Below the pieces are notes generated by a model. It searched no databases, was not told where the DNA came from, and was given only the letters and a program-made list of their open reading frames with translations. A DNA stretch of 64,000 nt from Armatimonadota bacterium (lineage in GTDB: Bacteria > Sysuimicrobiota > Sysuimicrobiia > Sysuimicrobiales > Humicultoraceae): NCBI GenBank assembly GCA_031459855.1, contig JAVKHP010000001.1:1550429-1614428 (forward strand). The letters run 5' to 3'. Positions within the stretch are counted from its first letter, which is position 1, and each line of letters begins with the position of its first letter. The position numbers and the translations under genes are program-made. Below are positions 15,123 to 24,190 of the stretch, piece by piece.

Positions 15123-15166
15123 GCGCGGTCGGTCCAGGTCGGCGGCGCGGCCCGTGCCGCGGGCCG

Positions 15167-15814
15167 TCAGGCCGTGGTCCGGCGCAGGGCGCTCCCCGCC
15201 CAGAGGAGCCAGATCACCGGCAGCACGAACGACCCCAGGTAGAGGATCTCGACGCTGGGGGCGAGCACGGCCAGGGCCACGAGGATACCCGCGATCACCC
15301 CATACCAGGCCAGCGCCGCGCTGAAGGCTCCCGAGGCGACCGCTGCCCAGCCGGCCAGCAGGATGAACAGCCCGCTGAAGAGGTTGCCAACACCGTCTAC
15401 GGTCCCGGCGACGGCGTTGAGCGCAACCCACGCGTGGGACGCCGCCACCTGGTCGGTCGCCGCGTACGCGGTCAGTGCCGGGACGGCCGACCAGAACAGC
15501 AATGCGCCGATCCCATGCCCGGCCAGTCCCAAGAGCCCGAAGTAGAGTGCGGCCGTTGCCCTGGTCGGCGTGCGCTCGCGCAGCGCGGCGGCGACGCCCG
15601 CGACGAAGGGCACGGCGAACCCGATGGTCAGCATGAAGAGGAGGGCGAGGACGCGAATCCGCGCAAGATGCTGTGTGAGGAAGGGCAGCGCCTTCCCCGG
15701 ATCCCGAAAGGTGTCGGCTGTGGCGCCCATCGTGAAGAAGACGACGGTGGCCACGGCCAGTGCGATACCCGCGATGATGCCGGAGAGCCCTGCGGTGTCC
15801 TGACGGGGAACCAT
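15167..15814 (-). CDS. Multi-pass membrane protein (DUF4386-like)
   Basis: This 215-residue integral membrane protein has about six hydrophobic helices (for example SGIIAGIALAVATVVFFTMG, VLALLFMLTIGFAVPFVAG, LVALAVLAPSVEILYLGSF). The pattern resembles the DUF4386 family of unknown function, but the assignment is tentative. The ATG at 15814 follows a GGAGG 7 bp upstream. It ends within 140 bp of the creatininase start and may be co-transcribed with it. Confidence 0.65.
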   Translation of the reverse strand: MVPRQDTAGLSGIIAGIALAVATVVFFTMGATADTFRDPGKALPFLTQHLARIRVLALLFMLTIGFAVPFVAGVAAALRERTPTRATAALYFGLLGLAGHGIGALLFWSAVPALTAYAATDQVAASHAWVALNAVAGTVDGVGNLFSGLFILLAGWAAVASGAFSAALAWYGVIAGILVALAVLAPSVEILYLGSFVLPVIWLLWAGSALRRTTA

Positions 15815-16231
15815 AGTCGCGCCTCCGGCCCGCTCCAGGATGAGGGCGGTCGAAGCGGGGCACGTGCGGGCCGTTCGCCGGCCGCAAGGGGGTTCCTGCT
15901 CGACCCGCGCGGGTACCGTGGTGGTCGCGGCAGCGTGCGACCGGTGCGCTGCGCGCGGGGGCCTGCGGGGCGGGGGCCGCGCACGGCCTGCCGGGCGCCG
16001 GCCGCGCACGGCCTGCTGGTGCGAACAAAGTGGGTGCGCCTCGCGCGTGTCCATCAGGTTGACGCCCGTCGGCTGCGGGGTGCATGATGGACACCCGACG
16101 GGGTGCACGATGAACACCCGATGGAGTGCATGAAATGAACACCGGATGAAATGCATGATGAACACTGGATGAGATGCATGATGAACACCCGGTGGGGTTC
16201 ATGATGGACATCCGATGACCGACGATCTCTC
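15815..16231. other. Divergent intergenic region with a 23-bp repeat array
   Basis: The 417 bp between the minus-strand membrane protein and the plus-strand TRAP permease hold no convincing gene. The right third is a tandem array (16082-16220). Open frames across it only translate the repeats. Confidence 0.6.
16082..16220. repeat. 23-bp tandem repeat array upstream of the TRAP operon
   Basis: Six units start at 16082, 16105, 16128 (25 bp), 16153, 16176 and 16199 (22 bp). The consensus is about GCATGATGAACACCCGATGGGGT. The array ends 12 bp before the TRAP permease start, so it lies where the 5' untranslated region or promoter should be. A repeat of about two helical turns could be a multi-site operator. 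Confidence 0.85.
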
Positions 16232-18211
16232 GTGCGCGCAACGGTGACGCCCGCGCTCCCGCCCGCCGAGGTCGAGACGCTCCTCCGCGAGGTCGAGCCC
16301 GAGTACAACTACCGACGGCTGACCGGGGTCTGGGCCGGCGTGGTCGGCGTCATCGGCGTGGCGATGGCGCTGTTCCACCTGTACACGGCGCGCTTCGGCG
16401 CGCTGGAGGCGCTGCGCCAGCGGGCGGTGCACCTGGCCTTCGCGTTCACCCTGGTCTTCCTGCTCTACCCGCCGCGACGGCGCGGAGCCGCCATGGCGCG
16501 CATCGGCGTTTCCGACCTGCTCACGGTGGCGGCGGCCCTGGTGCCGATGCTCTACGTCGTCTACTACCACGCCGACCTGGCCCAGCGGGCGGGCAACCTC
16601 ACCCGCACCGACCTGCTGGTGGGCGCGCTGGGCGTGCTGGTGGTGCTGGAGGCCGGGCGCCGGCTCATGGCCGTGGTGCCGGTCATCGCTGCCCTGGCGC
16701 TCGCCTACCCGTTCCTGGGCCGGTACCTGCCGGGAGCGCTGGCGATCGCGCCGATCTCGCCCCAGCGGGTGATCGAGCAGATGTTCTTCACCACCGAAGG
16801 GGTCTTTGGCATCCCGGTGGGCGTGTCGGCCACGTTCGTCTTCCTCTTCGTGCTGCTGGCGGCGTTCCTGGAGCGCACCGGCCTTGGCCAGCTGTTCGTG
16901 GACATCGCCATGGCGCTGGCGGGCTGGATGACCGGCGGGCCGGCCAAGGTCTCGGTGCTCTCCAGCGCCTTCATCGGGACGGTCTCGGGCAGCTCGGTGG
17001 CCAACGTGGTGGCCGACGGGGTCTTCAACATCCCGTTGATGCGCCGGCTGGGCTACCACCCGCGGTTCGCGGCCGGCGTGGAGGCGGCCACGTCGGTGGG
17101 CGGCCAGCTCGTCCCGCCGGTCATGGGCGCCGCCGCGTTCGTGATGGCCGAGTTCCTGGGCGTGCCCTACCTGACCGTGGTGAAGGCCGCGGCGATTCCG
17201 GCGGCGCTGTACTATCTCTCGCTGGCGTTCATCATCCACTTCGAGGCCAAGCGGCTGGGCCTGGCGGGGCTGCCGCGCGACCAGCTGCCCCGGCTGCGCG
17301 ACATCGTGGTGCGCCGGTTCTACCTGGTGGTGCCGCTGGTGGTGCTGGTGGGCTTCCTGCTGCACGGGGCCAGCCCGATGCGGGCGGCGTTCTGGGGCAT
17401 CGTGGTGTCGGCCGGCGTGCACGCCGTGACCTGCCTGCTCGAGCGCCGGCCCGCCGACTGGCCGCGGGACGTCTGGGACACGCTGGTCTACGGCGCGCGC
17501 CTGGCGCTGCCGGTGGCGGTGGCGACGGCCGTGGTAGGGATCTTCATCGGGATCGTGACGCTGACCGGCCTGGGCCTGACCTTCGTCAGCCTCACCATCG
17601 CGCTGGGGCAGGGCATCCTGTTCCTGACCCTGGTGTGGATCATGGTCGCCTGCACCATCGTGGGCTCGGGCATCCCCACCACCGCCACGTACATCATCCT
17701 GGCGGCGATCGCAGCGCCGGCGCTGGTGCAGATGGGCGTCGAGCCGCTGGCCGCGCACCTGTTCATCTTCTACTTTGGCGTGCTGGCCGACATCACGCCG
17801 CCCGATGCCCTGGCGGCCTACGCCGCAGCCGGCATCGCGCGCACCGATCCGTTCCAGACCGGCCTGACCGCCACGCGCCTGGCGCTGGCGGGCATCCTCA
17901 TCCCGTACGTGTTCGTGTACTCGCCGACGATCCTGTTGCAGGGGGCGTCGCCGTCCGAGATCGTCGTGACCACCGCCACTGCCGTGGTGGGCATCGTCGC
18001 GCTGGCAGCGGCGGTGGCAGGGTACCTGTTCGGGCCGGCCCGGCCCCTGGAACGCGCCGTGCTGGGATTGACGGCCGTGGCCCTGATCTTCCACGATGTG
18101 CGTGCGGACGTGCTGGGGCTGGGCCTGCTGGTCGCGGTAGCCGTCGTCCAGCTGCTCCGGCGCCGCGGGGCGAGGGCGGCTCCGGCCCCGGCGGCGCCTG
18201 GGGGCGGTTGA
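16232..18211 (+). CDS. TRAP transporter fused permease (DctQ-DctM)
   Basis: This 659-residue integral membrane protein combines small (DctQ-like, first about 150 residues with four helices) and large (DctM-like) TRAP subunits. The DctM part shows GSSVANVVADGVFNIPLMRRLGY, ATSVGGQLVPPVMGAAAFVMAEFL, GSGIPTTATYIILAAIAAPAL and DITPPDALAAYAAAGIA. It drives Na+- or H+-coupled uptake of a solute delivered by the TAXI protein encoded next. The start is GTG with poor Shine-Dalgarno; another in-frame GTG lies 12 bp on. The order permease-TAXI-DUF1850 recurs, inverted, at 30694-34363. Confidence 0.92.
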   Translation: MRATVTPALPPAEVETLLREVEPEYNYRRLTGVWAGVVGVIGVAMALFHLYTARFGALEALRQRAVHLAFAFTLVFLLYPPRRRGAAMARIGVSDLLTVAAALVPMLYVVYYHADLAQRAGNLTRTDLLVGALGVLVVLEAGRRLMAVVPVIAALALAYPFLGRYLPGALAIAPISPQRVIEQMFFTTEGVFGIPVGVSATFVFLFVLLAAFLERTGLGQLFVDIAMALAGWMTGGPAKVSVLSSAFIGTVSGSSVANVVADGVFNIPLMRRLGYHPRFAAGVEAATSVGGQLVPPVMGAAAFVMAEFLGVPYLTVVKAAAIPAALYYLSLAFIIHFEAKRLGLAGLPRDQLPRLRDIVVRRFYLVVPLVVLVGFLLHGASPMRAAFWGIVVSAGVHAVTCLLERRPADWPRDVWDTLVYGARLALPVAVATAVVGIFIGIVTLTGLGLTFVSLTIALGQGILFLTLVWIMVACTIVGSGIPTTATYIILAAIAAPALVQMGVEPLAAHLFIFYFGVLADITPPDALAAYAAAGIARTDPFQTGLTATRLALAGILIPYVFVYSPTILLQGASPSEIVVTTATAVVGIVALAAAVAGYLFGPARPLERAVLGLTAVALIFHDVRADVLGLGLLVAVAVVQLLRRRGARAAPAPAAPGGG

Positions 18212-18280
18212 CAGTATGCCAGGACGCGCGGGGGGGTTGCGGCGTCGAATGCCCCGGCGGCGCCTGACGGTGGTTGAGAG
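18185..18280. repeat. Direct repeat pair at the TRAP permease 3' end
   Basis: The copies at 18185-18214 and 18251-18280 are 66 bp apart and match at 26 of 30 positions. The first is the last codons and stop of the permease gene; the second lies just before the TAXI gene's ribosome-binding site. Confidence 0.85.
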
Positions 18281-18292
18281 GGAGGGAGGACG

Positions 18293-19270
18293 ATGATGCG
18301 ACGTTGGGCAGTGCTGACAGTGACCGTCGCGCTGGTCGTCGGGGCCACCGCGCCGACGGCGGCGCAGGTGCGCCTGCTGTCGCTGGTGACCGGCGGCACG
18401 GCGGGCGTCTACTTCCCGCTGGGCGGCGCGATGGCCGAGATCTGGAACGCGCGGGTCCCGGGCGTGCGCGTGGCCTCGCAGAGCAGCGGGGCGTCGGTGG
18501 CCAACATTCAGTTCCTGGCGCGCGGCGATGCGCACCTGGCGCTGGTGCAGAACGACATCGCCTACTACGCGTACCAGGGCCGCGAGATGTTCGCCGAGGC
18601 CGGGTCGAACCGACCGCAGCCCATCACCGCGTTCCGCGGCGTCGCCATGCTCTACCCCGAGACGATCCAGATCGTGACGCTCCGGGGCAAGGGCATCACC
18701 AGCGTCGAGCACCTGCGGGGCAAGCGAGTGGTCGTGGGCGCGCCGGGCAGCGGCACCGAGGCCAACGCCCGGCAGATCCTGCAGGTGCACGACATCTTCT
18801 ACCGCGAGCTGCGCGTGGAGTTCCTGTCGTTCGCCGCGGGCATGGACCAGCTGCGCGACGGCATCGTCGACGCGGTCTTCCTGACCGCCGGCATCCCCAC
18901 GGCGGCCGTGACCGACATCGCGGCTTCGCGCGACATCGTCATCGTGCCGGTCGGCGACGAGGCGCTGCAGGCGTTGCGCGGCCGCTGGCCGTTCTACACG
19001 CGGCAGGTCATCCCGGCGGGGACCTACCGGGGCGTGACCACGCCGGTGCCGACGGTGGCGGTGATGGCGATGCTGATCGCCCGGGCCGACCTGCCCGACG
19101 ACCTGGTCTACAACCTGACCAAGGCCCTGTGGGAGAACCTGGACCGCGTGCGCGCCGCCCATGCCCGCGGGCGCGACCTCGAGTTGGCGAAGGCGCTGGA
19201 CGGGATGCCGGTGCCCGTGCATCCCGGGGCCGAGCGGTACTACCGCGAGCGCGGCGTGCGGGGGAAGTAG
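18293..19270 (+). CDS. TAXI-family TRAP transporter solute-binding protein
   Basis: This 325-residue periplasmic or lipoprotein-like binding protein has an N-terminal signal peptide (hydrophobic residues 5-20, cleavage near AAQVR) and the TAXI signature LVTGGTAGVYFPLGGAMAEIWN. Further motifs are QSSGASVANIQFL, LRGKRVVVGAPGSGTEANARQIL and FYTRQVIPAGTY. It captures the substrate for the fused permease just upstream; TAXI substrates are mostly unknown, glutamate or other organic acids in studied cases. A strong GGGAGGGAGGA site precedes the ATG. Confidence 0.92.
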   Translation: MMRRWAVLTVTVALVVGATAPTAAQVRLLSLVTGGTAGVYFPLGGAMAEIWNARVPGVRVASQSSGASVANIQFLARGDAHLALVQNDIAYYAYQGREMFAEAGSNRPQPITAFRGVAMLYPETIQIVTLRGKGITSVEHLRGKRVVVGAPGSGTEANARQILQVHDIFYRELRVEFLSFAAGMDQLRDGIVDAVFLTAGIPTAAVTDIAASRDIVIVPVGDEALQALRGRWPFYTRQVIPAGTYRGVTTPVPTVAVMAMLIARADLPDDLVYNLTKALWENLDRVRAAHARGRDLELAKALDGMPVPVHPGAERYYRERGVRGK

Positions 19271-19299
19271 CGACGCGCGCGCTGGTCGTCGGTGGTGCG

Positions 19300-19851
19300 T
19301 TGAGCGTGGCGGCGGCCCTGGCCGCCGCCACGCTGCTTGTGGAGCGGCCTCTAGAGGTGCGCGTCGAAGCCGCCGACGAGGCCCCCGGAGGGGCCGGGCA
19401 GACAGCGTGGGACGGGCCCACCGCGTCGCGTGCCCGGTCGGTGGTGCCGACCTACCGTCGCGCGGTGCGCATTGGCGGGCTCTCGCCCGGCACGAGGATC
19501 GAGGTTCGCTACCAGCACACCGTCGAGCGCACGCCCATCGTCGAGGTCTTCCGTGTCGAGCGCGACGGCCTGTGGTTCGAGGAGGTGCGCTTCGCCTCGC
19601 AGGGCGCGGGCCTGCCATCCGACGGCTACGTGCGGGAGGGCGACCACTACGTCCTGCGCCAGCCGCGGCGGATCGGCGCGCTGGCGCTCCGGGTCTCGGC
19701 GCGGGCCGGGCACCGACTGCGGGTGGGAGGAGAGGAGGTTGCGCTCGCGGCGACGTTCGGCGATGGCGCCAGCGTCGTGATGACCGCGGGGCCGGGTGGG
19801 TGGCGGCTGCGATGGCGCCGGTTTCGTGGCGAAAGCGGCGCCTCAGCGTGA
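19300..19851 (+). CDS. DUF1850 protein of the TRAP-TAXI cassette
   Basis: This protein of about 183 residues has a hydrophobic N-terminus and a DUF1850 body: RAVRIGGLSPGTRIEVRYQHTVERTPIVEVFRVERDGLWFEEVRFASQGAGLPSD. DUF1850 genes regularly accompany TRAP-TAXI transporters, but their role is unknown. The start is uncertain; TTG at 19300 is used, while GTG at 19306 or an upstream CTG at 19282 are possible. The gene begins within 30 bp of the TAXI stop. It is convergent with the ABC ATPase, with 3 bp between their stops. Confidence 0.78.
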   Translation: MSVAAALAAATLLVERPLEVRVEAADEAPGGAGQTAWDGPTASRARSVVPTYRRAVRIGGLSPGTRIEVRYQHTVERTPIVEVFRVERDGLWFEEVRFASQGAGLPSDGYVREGDHYVLRQPRRIGALALRVSARAGHRLRVGGEEVALAATFGDGASVVMTAGPGGWRLRWRRFRGESGASA

Positions 19852-19854
19852 AAG

Positions 19855-20877
19855 TCAGCTCGCGGCTCTGGAGCGCTCGAAGACAAACAGTTTCTCGCGG
19901 GGGATGACGAGGCGTACCGGCCCCCGGTCTACCGGCGTGCGGTGGTCGACCATCAGCAACTGGTCCCCGACGCGCACGTATGCCCGATAACCGGCGCCCA
20001 GGAACAGCACGTCCACCACGTGACCGTCTACCCAAACCGTCCCGGGCTGCGGTGGAGCGCCCGGCGTGGCCAGTCCGATGTCCTCGGCCCTGGCAATGAG
20101 CGTGCTGTCACCGGACAGCCGGATCTGGCCGTCCTCGTCCACCGTGGCCGCCAGCACATTGGCGGCGCCCAGGAACTCGGCCACAAACGGATCGGCCGGC
20201 CGGGCGTAGACCTCCTCGGGCTGCCCTGCCTGGACCACGCGGCCGCTGTCCATCACAACCAGCACATCCGCGATGCTCATGGCCTCTTCCTGATCGTGGG
20301 TCACGTAGATGGCGGTGATGCCCGTGCGGCGCTGGAGCGCCCTGATCTCGACCCGTACCCTGAGGCGGACCTTCGCGTCCAGGTTGGAGAGCGGCTCGTC
20401 CAGCAGGAGCAGTCTGGGGCGCACGGCCACGGCCCGGGCCAGGGCCACCCGCTGCTGCTGCCCGCCGGAGAGCTCCCGAGGCCGGCGGTGTTCGATGCCC
20501 GGGACGCGATCCAGCTCCACCAGCTCCAGCGCTTCGCGCACGCGTCGGGGGATCTCCGCCGCGGGCACCTTGCGCAACCGCAGCCCGAAGGCCAGGTTCT
20601 CGTAGACGTTCATGTGCGGCCACAGCGCATAGTTCTGGAAGACCATGGCGCAGTCGCGTGCCTGGGGGGGCACGTCGGTGACGTCGCGGCCCCCCATCCA
20701 CACGCGGCCACCATCGGGCGTGACGAACCCGGCCAAGCAGCGCAGCAGCGTAGTCTTCCCGCACCCCGACGGGCCCACGATCACCGTGAGAGCACCCGAG
20801 GGGAACTCCTGCGTCACGCCGGCGAGGGCCGTGACGGCCCCGTAGCGCTTGGTCAGGCCTTCGACGCGCACATCCAT
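19855..20877 (-). CDS. ABC transporter ATP-binding protein (PotA/FbpC type)
   Basis: This 340-residue ATPase has Walker A GPSGCGKTT, Q-loop FQNYALWPHMNV, signature LSGGQQQRVALARA, Walker B LLLLDEPLSNLD and the His switch THDQEEAM. A TOBE-type C-terminal domain (residues about 245-335) is typical of polyamine, iron and phosphonate importers. It energises the two permeases encoded directly upstream on the same strand. The gene is the last of a four-gene import operon: binding protein, PotB-like permease, PotC-like permease, ATPase. Confidence 0.93.
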   Translation of the reverse strand: MDVRVEGLTKRYGAVTALAGVTQEFPSGALTVIVGPSGCGKTTLLRCLAGFVTPDGGRVWMGGRDVTDVPPQARDCAMVFQNYALWPHMNVYENLAFGLRLRKVPAAEIPRRVREALELVELDRVPGIEHRRPRELSGGQQQRVALARAVAVRPRLLLLDEPLSNLDAKVRLRVRVEIRALQRRTGITAIYVTHDQEEAMSIADVLVVMDSGRVVQAGQPEEVYARPADPFVAEFLGAANVLAATVDEDGQIRLSGDSTLIARAEDIGLATPGAPPQPGTVWVDGHVVDVLFLGAGYRAYVRVGDQLLMVDHRTPVDRGPVRLVIPREKLFVFERSRAAS

Positions 20878-20898
20878 CGGCTCACTCCACGCCCGTCG

Positions 20899-21747
20899 TC
20901 ACAGACGCCCGAAGAACGCCAGATACTCGGCGCGCAGGAACCGTTCCATCAGTACCAGTAACACCACGCCCGGGGCCATCAGGACCAGGGCTGTCACCGA
21001 CGCAATCTGCATCTCATAGCCCAAGCTAGCCGTGTACATGTAGACCGGCAATGTGGTCACGTACGGCGCGCCCACCAGCAGGGTGCCCGTGAACTCGTCC
21101 AGGGAGTAGATGAAGACGAGAATAGCGCTGGCCACGATGCCCGGGGCGGCCAGGGGCAGGGCGATGCGGAAGAACGTATAGGTCATCGAGGCGCCCAGGT
21201 TGATGGCAGCCTCTTCCAGGTCCTCCCCGATCGAGCGAAAGACCGCCGTCATGGTCCACACGGCATAGACCAACCCGCCCACCAGGTGGATCAGCACCAC
21301 CCCGGCCATCGTGCCGGCCAGGTTCCACCGGTAGAAGAGGACGGCGGCGCTGGCGAAGACCGGGAGCTGCGGGAACGCCTGGGGGAGCAGGAACAACATG
21401 AGCACCACCGGGCCCAGCGGCAGCCGCTTCCGCGCCGCAGCGTAGCTCACCGGAATGGCGGTCAGCAACGCGAGGGCGGTGGTGATGACGGCGATGGTCA
21501 CGCCCCGCACCAGCGCACCGAACAGGTCGCCGCGGGTGATGCGGGCCCAGTATTTGAGGCCGACCGCCTGGGGGACCAGGGCGGGCCAGTACCAGCGTTC
21601 GGCCACTGACCACACCACGAGACCGAGCAGGGGGCCGATGATGACGGCGCACAACAGCGCCACCAGGGCCGCGCGCGCGGTTGCGACCAGGAGCCCCGGA
21701 TAGCGCCCGGCCGGGGGAGCGAGGGCGTCGGCCGCGCGAGCGCTCAC
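20899..21747 (-). CDS. ABC transporter permease (PotC type)
   Basis: This 282-residue inner-membrane permease has six predicted helices and the ABC coupling (EAA) loop EDLEEAAINLGASMTYTFFRIALPLAAPGI. It forms the translocation pore with the permease encoded just upstream. The GTG at 21747 overlaps that gene's stop as GTGA; the longer open frame upstream is antisense read-through. It is typical of the PotC/ModB-like branch serving polyamines, iron or similar cargo. Confidence 0.9.
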   Translation of the reverse strand: MSARAADALAPPAGRYPGLLVATARAALVALLCAVIIGPLLGLVVWSVAERWYWPALVPQAVGLKYWARITRGDLFGALVRGVTIAVITTALALLTAIPVSYAAARKRLPLGPVVLMLFLLPQAFPQLPVFASAAVLFYRWNLAGTMAGVVLIHLVGGLVYAVWTMTAVFRSIGEDLEEAAINLGASMTYTFFRIALPLAAPGIVASAILVFIYSLDEFTGTLLVGAPYVTTLPVYMYTASLGYEMQIASVTALVLMAPGVVLLVLMERFLRAEYLAFFGRL

Positions 21748-22577
21748 CGCGACACCGTTCGCAAGTAGTAGTAAGCGGCTCCCGAGGCCAGCAGATACGA
21801 GACCACGCCCAGCGCGCTGGCCACACCGAAATCGCCGTGCTGGCCAAATCGGTAGTAGAGATCGATCATGAGCATCTGGGGGCCCGAGCCCCGGCTCATC
21901 ATCAGGGGGATGGAAAACGACGCCAGCATGGAGGTCAGGGCCAGCACGGCTGCCAGGGCCAGCGACGAGGCCGACATCGGCACTAGCACGGCCCAAATCT
22001 GCCTAATGGTCCCCGCGCCAAATCCTCGCGCGGCCTCCAGATACGACTCGTCCACGGCGCGGAACGCACCCATCAGCAGGAGCACGATCAGGGCCAGGTG
22101 CTTCCACGCCAGGGCAATGGCCAGGCCCAACCAGGTCTGCCCGAACCCCAGGCTGGCGTCGGGCGAGATCAGCCCCAGGGCGTGCAGCACCGAGAGCAGC
22201 GTGCCCCGCGGGGCCAGGAAGATCCGCATGGCGTGGCCCACGACCACGAAGGGCACGAACAGGGGTATCTTGAGCAGAAACTCGACGGTCGGGGCGGCGT
22301 GCAGCCGCAGGTAGCCCGCCAGCGGGATGCCCGCGCCGAAGGTCAGGACCAGGCCCGCGGCGGCCACCAGCACCGTGTAGACCACGTCCTGGCCGTACAA
22401 CCGGTAGACCAGCTCGTAGTTGGCCAGGGTGATGCGGCCGTCCCGCACGAACGACGCTGCCAGCGATTGGAGGAGGGGGACGCCGAACCCCACCACGATG
22501 ACCGCGGTGGCAGGCACCGCGGCCATCCACCAGAGGAGCTGCTCGACCGGTCGGGCGCGAGGCACCCTCACCCCCAT
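21744..22577 (-). CDS. ABC transporter permease (PotB type)
   Basis: This permease of about 277 residues has helices such as AAVPATAVIVVGFGVPLLQSL, FVPFVVVGHAMRIFL and a coupling loop DESYLEAARGFGAGTIRQIWAVLVPMS. It pairs with the PotC-like subunit. The start is ambiguous: ATG at 22577 is used, but GTG at 22565 has the better GGGGGTGAGG ribosome site. The gene begins about 55 bp after the binding-protein stop. Confidence 0.88.
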   Translation of the reverse strand: MGVRVPRARPVEQLLWWMAAVPATAVIVVGFGVPLLQSLAASFVRDGRITLANYELVYRLYGQDVVYTVLVAAAGLVLTFGAGIPLAGYLRLHAAPTVEFLLKIPLFVPFVVVGHAMRIFLAPRGTLLSVLHALGLISPDASLGFGQTWLGLAIALAWKHLALIVLLLMGAFRAVDESYLEAARGFGAGTIRQIWAVLVPMSASSLALAAVLALTSMLASFSIPLMMSRGSGPQMLMIDLYYRFGQHGDFGVASALGVVSYLLASGAAYYYLRTVSR

Positions 22578-22632
22578 CCCGGCCGGTCGCGCCCCACCAT
22601 CGATGCCGTCCTGTCGCCCGCAGTCGGTGTCG

Positions 22633-23805
22633 CTATCGGACAATCTCCTCGTAGGCCAGCAGGATCGCGTCGTAGTACTCACCGATGGGCATCTGCTGCG
22701 AGTAGCGGGCCAGGTCTTCCGGCGTCACACCCTTGAACAGCAGGGCTCTGGCCGCGGGCGAGACCAACGGCATCACCCGGTTGGGATCGATCCCAGGATA
22801 CCAACCGAACTGCTCCACGATGACCTTGGCCTGGATCTGCGGGTTGGCCACCAGGTCGATGTACTTGACCGCCCAGTCGCGGTTGGCCGCCTCCCGGGGT
22901 ACGGTGAGATACAGTGGGTAGATGGGCAGTCCCGGGGCGATGAGGACGGGCGTGATCTCGGGATTCATGCGTCCCTCGTTCTTCCAGGCCACGAGCTGGT
23001 CCACCCACACGGCCCCCATCCAGATCTCGGCCCGGTTCAGCGCGTCCAGCGTGCCTGCGTTCCCCGACGTGATGACCACGTTCCGGTTGAAGTCACGGAG
23101 CTGCTCGATGGCGCTCCGGATGATCCGGTCGTTCGCCTTGTCGAACGGCCCCTGGGTGAACAGCTCGTAGCGGCCCGTCTTGTAGTAGACCCAGGCCATG
23201 ACGAAGCCGATGCCGGAGACGCCCCCCTTGATCCCGTTGTACCCGAAGCGCCGGGGGTTGGCCCGGACCCATGCCTCCAGCTCCGCGAACGTCTTGGGCG
23301 GCTGCGCCACGAACCGCGGGTTGTAGGCGATGGCGATCTGGTTCTTGAACATGGGGACCACGTAGCCCTTGACATCGACGCCGAACGCGCGGACCGTGTC
23401 GGGGCCCACCACGTACGGGGCGAACTGCAACTCGGGCACGTAGCGGTACAGGAGGTTCTCCCGCACCATCTGCGACGCGTACCGCATGGACACCAGCGCC
23501 ACATCGATGTCCCAGTTGCGCCGGCCGGCATCCGCCTGGGCCTTCAGCTTCGTGTAGATGGCGCGGCTGGCGGCCTCGCCGGTCCCCGTGCCCACCGCGT
23601 GCACTGTCACGTGCGGATGGTTCTTACTGAAGGCGACGCCCAGGAAGTTGCGGTGTACCTCCACCACGTTGACGTCGGCCGCGATGGCGACCTGGAGCGT
23701 CACACGCGCCTGCCCGTATCCGGGCGTGGTCGTGGCGATGAGGACCACCAGCACCGCCGCTAACCCCACCGCCCACCTTGTCGTCCTGCTGCAAGTGCTT
23801 CGCAC
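22633..23805 (-). CDS. ABC transporter substrate-binding protein (PotD/FbpA-like)
   Basis: This 390-residue secreted binding protein has a signal peptide (AVGLAAVLVVLIATTTPGYG, cleavage near GYGQA) and a type II periplasmic-binding fold. It includes YVVPMFKNQIAIAYNPRFVAQPPKTFAELEAWV and a C-terminal region typical of extracellular solute-binding protein family 1/13. The operon context suggests polyamine, Fe3+ or small organic cargo, but the ligand cannot be read from sequence. A decayed GntR regulator lies directly upstream. Confidence 0.9.
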   Translation of the reverse strand: MRSTCSRTTRWAVGLAAVLVVLIATTTPGYGQARVTLQVAIAADVNVVEVHRNFLGVAFSKNHPHVTVHAVGTGTGEAASRAIYTKLKAQADAGRRNWDIDVALVSMRYASQMVRENLLYRYVPELQFAPYVVGPDTVRAFGVDVKGYVVPMFKNQIAIAYNPRFVAQPPKTFAELEAWVRANPRRFGYNGIKGGVSGIGFVMAWVYYKTGRYELFTQGPFDKANDRIIRSAIEQLRDFNRNVVITSGNAGTLDALNRAEIWMGAVWVDQLVAWKNEGRMNPEITPVLIAPGLPIYPLYLTVPREAANRDWAVKYIDLVANPQIQAKVIVEQFGWYPGIDPNRVMPLVSPAARALLFKGVTPEDLARYSQQMPIGEYYDAILLAYEEIVR

Positions 23806-23924
23806 CGTTCATTCCCCCTCTCCGGTCTGGGATGGCTCTTCGACCCTGCCACCCGGAGCGCCAGTCCGTCGCTGCTGTGCGGCGTCCCAGGCCCACTCCA
23901 CCGCCACCTGGGGTGCGATCACCC

Positions 23925-24055
23925 TGGTGTGCACCGGGCTCCTCCCGGTACACTTTGTAGCAGTAGTCGACGGGCACATCGTCGTCCACGAAGGTCGTGT
24001 CCTCCACGATCAACACCGGCGCGCCCGGCATGATGCCAGGCAGTCTGGCCTCGGA
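23925..24055 (-). pseudogene. UTRA-domain fragment of a GntR/HutC regulator
   Basis: The minus-strand frame reads ARLPGIMPGAPVLIVEDTT, then FVDDDVPVDYCYKVYREE. This is the end of a UTRA ligand-binding domain, where relatives have PGAPVL..E.TTF..DG.PVEY....YRGD. No full gene surrounds it. The matching DNA-binding half lies nearby on the opposite strand. Confidence 0.65.
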
Positions 24056-24104
24056 AGGCGTGGGCGTAGCGCCCGGGGCGCGTCACCAAACTACCTCACC
24101 CGTG

Positions 24105-24190
24105 GTTTGGCATCAGCAAGATGGCGGTGCGCCACGCCGTGACGGAGCTGGTACAGGAAGGGTACCTGCGCCGCGACCACGCCACCAGCG
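24105..24190 (+). pseudogene. Winged-helix fragment of a GntR regulator
   Basis: The plus-strand frame reads ISKMAVRHAVTELVQEGYLRR, the second half of a GntR winged helix (consensus ISRMTVRQALxELVxEGYLxR). It degenerates after RDHATSAC. With the UTRA fragment on the other strand, this suggests a single GntR gene broken by inversion and deletion. Confidence 0.65.

Noticed and set aside
16199-20035. A 1278-codon minus-strand open frame
   Set aside because: It is antisense to the TRAP permease, TAXI and DUF1850 genes, is Arg/His/Gln-rich as expected for shadows in high-G+C DNA, and has no motif.
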